NCBI GenBank assembly: GCA_905371595.1
Contig: CAJPLU010000019.1
Coordinates: forward strand, 1-14,250
Direction: 5' to 3'
Length of the DNA stretch: 14,250 bases
From: Candidatus Saccharimonadota bacterium
GTDB lineage: Bacteria; Patescibacteriota; Saccharimonadia; Saccharimonadales; Saccharimonadaceae
Each line of letters opens with the position of its first letter. Positions within the stretch are counted from its first letter, which is position 1. The notes below the pieces were generated by a model that worked only from the letters and a program-made list of their open reading frames with translations, had not been told where the DNA came from and did no database searches. The position numbers were made by a program, and so were the translations under genes. Below, one piece after another: positions 11,812-14,250 of the stretch.

Positions 11812-13398
11812 TTACGGCTTCTTATCAAGAATGATTAAGTGTTCAATATGTGGCGTACGCGGGAAAAAATTATAGCCGCGATGCCAGGCGATTTGGTAGC
11901 TTTGCTGGAGTAAGGCGACGTCGCGGGCCTGGGTGACGGGATTGCAGCTGAGGTATATGATGCGCGGCGGCAGTTTTTGCAACAATGTCGCAACAACCTC
12001 GGGATGTAGGCCGGCGCGCGGCGGATCAACGATGACTATTTCCTTGCCTGTAATATAATTGAGAGCTTGTTCGCTGGGAGCGAGGACGGCGCGGGCGTCG
12101 GTGCGGTCAAGCTCGGTAATGTTGCGCTGCATTTCGCGGACAGCGTCGGCGTTGATTTCCACCAGCGTGACGTTGCCGCCGCCAATGGTCAGACCGATGG
12201 TGCCGACGCCGGCATAGAGATCAAGGGTTGGCTCGCCCGTCTCGCAAACATCTTTTTCTTCAGGCCGGCGCGCCGCTAACTGATCTAGCTGGCGCTCTTG
12301 GCGCGCCTTTGCCGGAAAGGCAAAGCCTTCAGAAAAAGAGTTTGACGAGCCGTGCTGCTTGCTTTCTCTATGCTGCCCAGATTTTTTCTGAGATATTACT
12401 CGCTGTTGATCGCTATAATCGCGCCCTGTCCACTGCTGCATATCGCGCAGCGCCTGCTCGTAAACCGGGATGTTGACTTGGAAAAAGCCTTCACAAGCGT
12501 AGCGGAATGGCACGCCAAGAATGGTGTCGGTCAAGGTGGTGTCGCCGAAACGCGCCAGGCGTTCGGTGATGCGGCTGGCTGGCGAGCGCGGATCGGAATA
12601 GATAATTTCCCCGCCCTGAGCCGGTAATTTGGCGGCTTCATCAGCGGTAATTATTTCGGGCAAGCAATCTTTAACATACAACTGCCATACGCAACTTCCC
12701 GATTGATCGCAGCGGACGAGCAAGGTCTTGAGCTGGCGAGCCGCGACGCGTTTATGGCGCAGTAAATCACGGATCGTACGCGCCAAGTTGTTGATTGCAG
12801 GGTGCACTAAGCTCGTGCCATCGACGACAATCTTGCCTTTGCTGCCGCGGCGAAAAAATGCTAAATCAAGCGTATCGCCAGATGATTCTTCACGGTCGCT
12901 ATCCGCGTCTATCTCTTGGTTATTATCAGAAAATAATTCGGGACCCGAGACAAGCCCAGATTTTTTCTGAGATACCGCTCGAGACACTACCGATTCGCTG
13001 TACCAGCTAAATTCAACTTTGTTGCGATAACCATATGCAACATTGTCGCAATAAATATCAATCGCTGCTGATAATGCGACATTGTGCAGTGTAAAGGCGT
13101 CGTCGATCAGTTGCCTTTTGTATATCTGCTCTATCTCGAGCGGCATGATTTGCCACGGGCTAGTCGAAAGATAACTGTCTGGATCGCGCGGCTGGATGCG
13201 GTCGGAGCTTGGCGAGACCACTTCCTCGACGACCGCTTCGACAAGGTGCGACTTCTTTTTGGTAATGCGGACAGTAACCGTCTCGCCGGGCAATCCGCCC
13301 CATACGAAGCATTTGCACCCGTCGGCCAGCGTCCCTAGCGCTTGCCCGCCGCCAACGATTTTGTCAAGGTGAATAGTCTCGAGTGACTGTCTTTTCAT
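11812..13398 (-). CDS. TrmA/RlmD-family RNA m5U methyltransferase with two repeat-bearing insertions
   Basis: S-adenosylmethionine-dependent uracil-C5 methyltransferase acting on 23S rRNA or tRNA; the exact target is not decidable here. It has 528 residues against about 430-460 in the family. A TRAM domain covers residues 1-62. The catalytic core has YGYRNKVEF, the SAM-binding LDLYAGVGTIGL (392-403), VDPPRAG (457-463), the nucleophile Cys485 in YLSCNPV and Glu519 in HIEHLIIL. The [4Fe-4S] cysteines of RlmD-type enzymes (C-x-GC near residue 80) are replaced by STSPWQI, so an iron-sulfur cluster is unlikely. Two hydrophilic insertions, about residues 131-172 and 328-388, each contain SQKKSG encoded by near-identical DNA. 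The ATG sits 7 nt after a TATAAT box and has no SD. The ackA frame ends 93 bp upstream. Confidence 0.93.
   Translation of the reverse strand: MKRQSLETIHLDKIVGGGQALGTLADGCKCFVWGGLPGETVTVRITKKKSHLVEAVVEEVVSPSSDRIQPRDPDSYLSTSPWQIMPLEIEQIYKRQLIDDAFTLHNVALSAAIDIYCDNVAYGYRNKVEFSWYSESVVSRAVSQKKSGLVSGPELFSDNNQEIDADSDREESSGDTLDLAFFRRGSKGKIVVDGTSLVHPAINNLARTIRDLLRHKRVAARQLKTLLVRCDQSGSCVWQLYVKDCLPEIITADEAAKLPAQGGEIIYSDPRSPASRITERLARFGDTTLTDTILGVPFRYACEGFFQVNIPVYEQALRDMQQWTGRDYSDQQRVISQKKSGQHRESKQHGSSNSFSEGFAFPAKARQERQLDQLAARRPEEKDVCETGEPTLDLYAGVGTIGLTIGGGNVTLVEINADAVREMQRNITELDRTDARAVLAPSEQALNYITGKEIVIVDPPRAGLHPEVVATLLQKLPPRIIYLSCNPVTQARDVALLQQSYQIAWHRGYNFFPRTPHIEHLIILDKKP
12375..12402 (-). repeat. Intragenic repeat copy A (28 bp), right arm of a palindromic insertion
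   Basis: Identical to copy B at 12954-12981 over 25 of 28 positions, with the first 21 plus-strand bases identical. It encodes (V)ISQKKSG in the methyltransferase. TTTTTCTGA (12383-12391) is complementary to TCAGAAAAA (12329-12337) on the left, and a compact CTTTGCC/GGCAAAG hairpin (12307-12313 and 12319-12325) lies further left, all inside the extra protein segment. Confidence 0.8.
12954..12981 (-). repeat. Intragenic repeat copy B (28 bp), right arm of a palindromic insertion
   Basis: The second copy lies exactly 579 bp (193 codons) from copy A, so it is read in the same frame and encodes (A)VSQKKSG. The segment from about 12924 to 12974 forms an imperfect palindrome: TATCAGAAAA...ATTCGGG on the left opposes CCCAGAT...TTTTCTGAGATA on the right. 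It lies within the first extra segment of the methyltransferase. Confidence 0.8.
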
Positions 13399-13405
13399 CG
13401 TACTT

Positions 13406-13411
13406 ATTATA
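13406..13411 (-). promoter_or_regulatory. -10 box of the methyltransferase gene, leaderless arrangement
   Basis: A perfect TATAAT on the minus strand ends 7 nt before the ATG at 13398. The -35 region is poor. The layout is the same as at dnaX. Confidence 0.5.
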
Positions 13412-13429
13412 ACAAAATGAAAGATACTG

Positions 13430-13490
13430 TTTGGTAGAGATCACGAAAGGCGTCTCCATAACAATAACGCATACCTTTCCAACGACCAAA
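13430..13490 (-). other. Nested inverted repeats between ackA and the methyltransferase gene
   Basis: In the minus-strand RNA just after the ackA stop, three nested pairings are possible: TTTGGT/ACCAAA (13485-13490 with 13430-13435), GAAAG/CTTTC inside it, and GCGT/ACGC innermost around a 13-nt loop. No U tract follows, so it is not a standard terminator. It may be an mRNA 3'-end structure. Confidence 0.3.
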
Positions 13491-13491
13491 A

Positions 13492-14250
13492 TTATGACGC
13501 TAGCAACTTAACAGTGTGACGAGCGATTTCGACGCCTTCATCTGTCGGTATGACAATTATCGGCTTACTGACTGCCGCTTGCGAGATGCTAGTGAACTCG
13601 GTCGGGTTAAGACATGATTTGTTACGATTGCCGTCAAGTATGAAGTCGAGGCATTCCAAGTGAGCAACGATGCGCCGGCGCAAATTCGCCGAACGTTCTC
13701 CTACCGTGCCAGTAAATACCAGCAAGTCGGCGCCGTTCATGGCGACCACCATAGCACCGATAGCCTTATGGACACTGTGAATCAAAGTCATCAGCGCTAG
13801 ATGAGCAATATGGTCGCCATTAGCTTCGCGATCAAGAATTTCACGAATATCGCTAGTTCCGCTGAGTCCGAGTAAGCCGCCCTTCTCATCAAGATAATGC
13901 TCAAACTGATCATCATCGAGACCAAGTTTAGTTTTGAGCGCCATAGCAGCAGTGTAATCGATAGAGCCAGTACGCGTTGCCATAATTACCCCCTCTAGCG
14001 CCGAGTAACCCATGGTGTTGTCGATGCTGCGCCCGTGAAAAACCGCGCTCACCGACGAGCCGCTACCTAAATGGCAGACGACAACCTTTGGTGGTAATTT
14101 GCCGCGGTTCCACAACTCATTAACGGCAGATGAGACCGACAAACCATGATAGCCAAAACGCTTAATCTCGAAGCGATCAGCGTCCTGCAGATTGATACCA
14201 TAATTCCAGGCGTAGCTCGGCTTGCGAGCGTGAAAAGCACTATCCAAAAT
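13492..14250 (-). CDS. ackA: Acetate kinase (partial, 5' end outside window)
   Basis: Interconverts acetate plus ATP and acetyl phosphate plus ADP; in fermentative cells it yields ATP from acetyl phosphate. Only the last 252 residues are in view, and the frame is open at the right edge. Visible motifs: LDSAFHARKP (family FDTAFH), RFGYHGLS (family RYGFHGTS), VCHLGSGSSVSAV (family HLGNG.S), DNTMGYSALEGVIMATRTGSID (split; family DTSMG...LEGL-MGTRSGDID with the final Asp), GLLGLSGTSDIRE (family GLLGISG-S-D-R) and FTGTVGERSANLR (family FT-GIGEN---R). The catalytic-domain order is complete up to the usual C-terminus. Promoter and start lie outside the window, so its operon context on that side is unknown. 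Confidence 0.96.
   Translation of the reverse strand: MLDSAFHARKPSYAWNYGINLQDADRFEIKRFGYHGLSVSSAVNELWNRGKLPPKVVVCHLGSGSSVSAVFHGRSIDNTMGYSALEGVIMATRTGSIDYTAAMALKTKLGLDDDQFEHYLDEKGGLLGLSGTSDIREILDREANGDHIAHLALMTLIHSVHKAIGAMVVAMNGADLLVFTGTVGERSANLRRRIVAHLECLDFILDGNRNKSCLNPTEFTSISQAAVSKPIIVIPTDEGVEIARHTVKLLAS

Noticed and set aside
11791..11819. Hairpin AGCCG...CGGCT over the methyltransferase stop codon as a terminator
   Set aside because: A short broken stem without a U tract on either strand; not convincing as an intrinsic terminator.
12067..13338. Plus-strand open frames opposite the methyltransferase gene
   Set aside because: The minus-strand frame has full family motifs across its length; the opposing frames have none and no SD.
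1..14250. Alternative genetic code (TGA as glycine, as in Gracilibacteria)
   Set aside because: All genes keep full length and conserved glycines are encoded without TGA; absence of TGA stops alone is not evidence for recoding.
1..14250. CRISPR array, tRNA or rRNA genes, insertion sequences, prophage
   Set aside because: No regularly spaced repeats, no cloverleaf or rRNA signatures in the short gaps, and no transposase, integrase or phage motifs in any frame.

Overview
This 14.25 kb window looks like chromosomal DNA of a small-genome bacterium of the Candidate Phyla Radiation, most likely Candidatus Saccharibacteria (TM7). This placement is an inference. It rests on short intergenic gaps, a conserved hypothetical protein of a type I associate with CPR genomes, an L1 protein with a long N-terminal extension, and core genes whose start codons sit directly after promoter -10 boxes. 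GC content is moderate. All genes read cleanly in the standard bacterial code; the 13 stop codons in view are 11 TAA and 2 TAG, with no TGA.

Positions 1-2600 (minus strand): a conserved hypothetical protein, a DUF2797-type zinc-ribbon protein and dnaX (3' end cut by the window) run in one direction behind a good promoter at about 2565-2592. DnaX lacks the four-cysteine zinc module usual in this family. Positions 2670-3905 (minus): rplJ-rplL with a recognisable L10 leader, an attenuator hairpin, a strong SD at each gene and a terminator after rplL.

Positions 3916-5690 (plus): a divergent RelA/SpoT-type protein with a near-consensus promoter and a terminator-like hairpin at its very 5' end. 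By eye, the synthetase residues look kept while the hydrolase acidic pair is lost. Positions 5685-8520: a deoxynucleotide and folate cluster, made of tmk and dcd (minus), folA (plus, divergent from dcd) and thyA (minus). Together these make dUMP, dTMP and dTDP and regenerate tetrahydrofolate. Positions 8581-9552 (minus): rplA (uL1), separated from rplJL by about 5 kb and not preceded by rplK.

Positions 9696-10753 (plus): a secreted LysM-CHAP peptidoglycan hydrolase with its own promoter, a structured 5' leader and a shared bidirectional terminator. Positions 10772-13398 (minus): a DHH/DHHA1 phosphoesterase (NrnA-like) and a TrmA/RlmD-type RNA m5U methyltransferase. The methyltransferase carries two in-frame insertions with copies of the same 28-bp repeat. 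Positions 13492-14250 (minus): the C-terminal part of acetate kinase.

Points most worth following up: apparent leaderless starts at dnaX, dcd, folA, the DHH gene and the methyltransferase; the intragenic palindromic repeats; the zinc-less DnaX; the RSH-like enzyme and its 5' hairpin; the rplJL attenuation model; and the structured leader of the LysM-CHAP gene.
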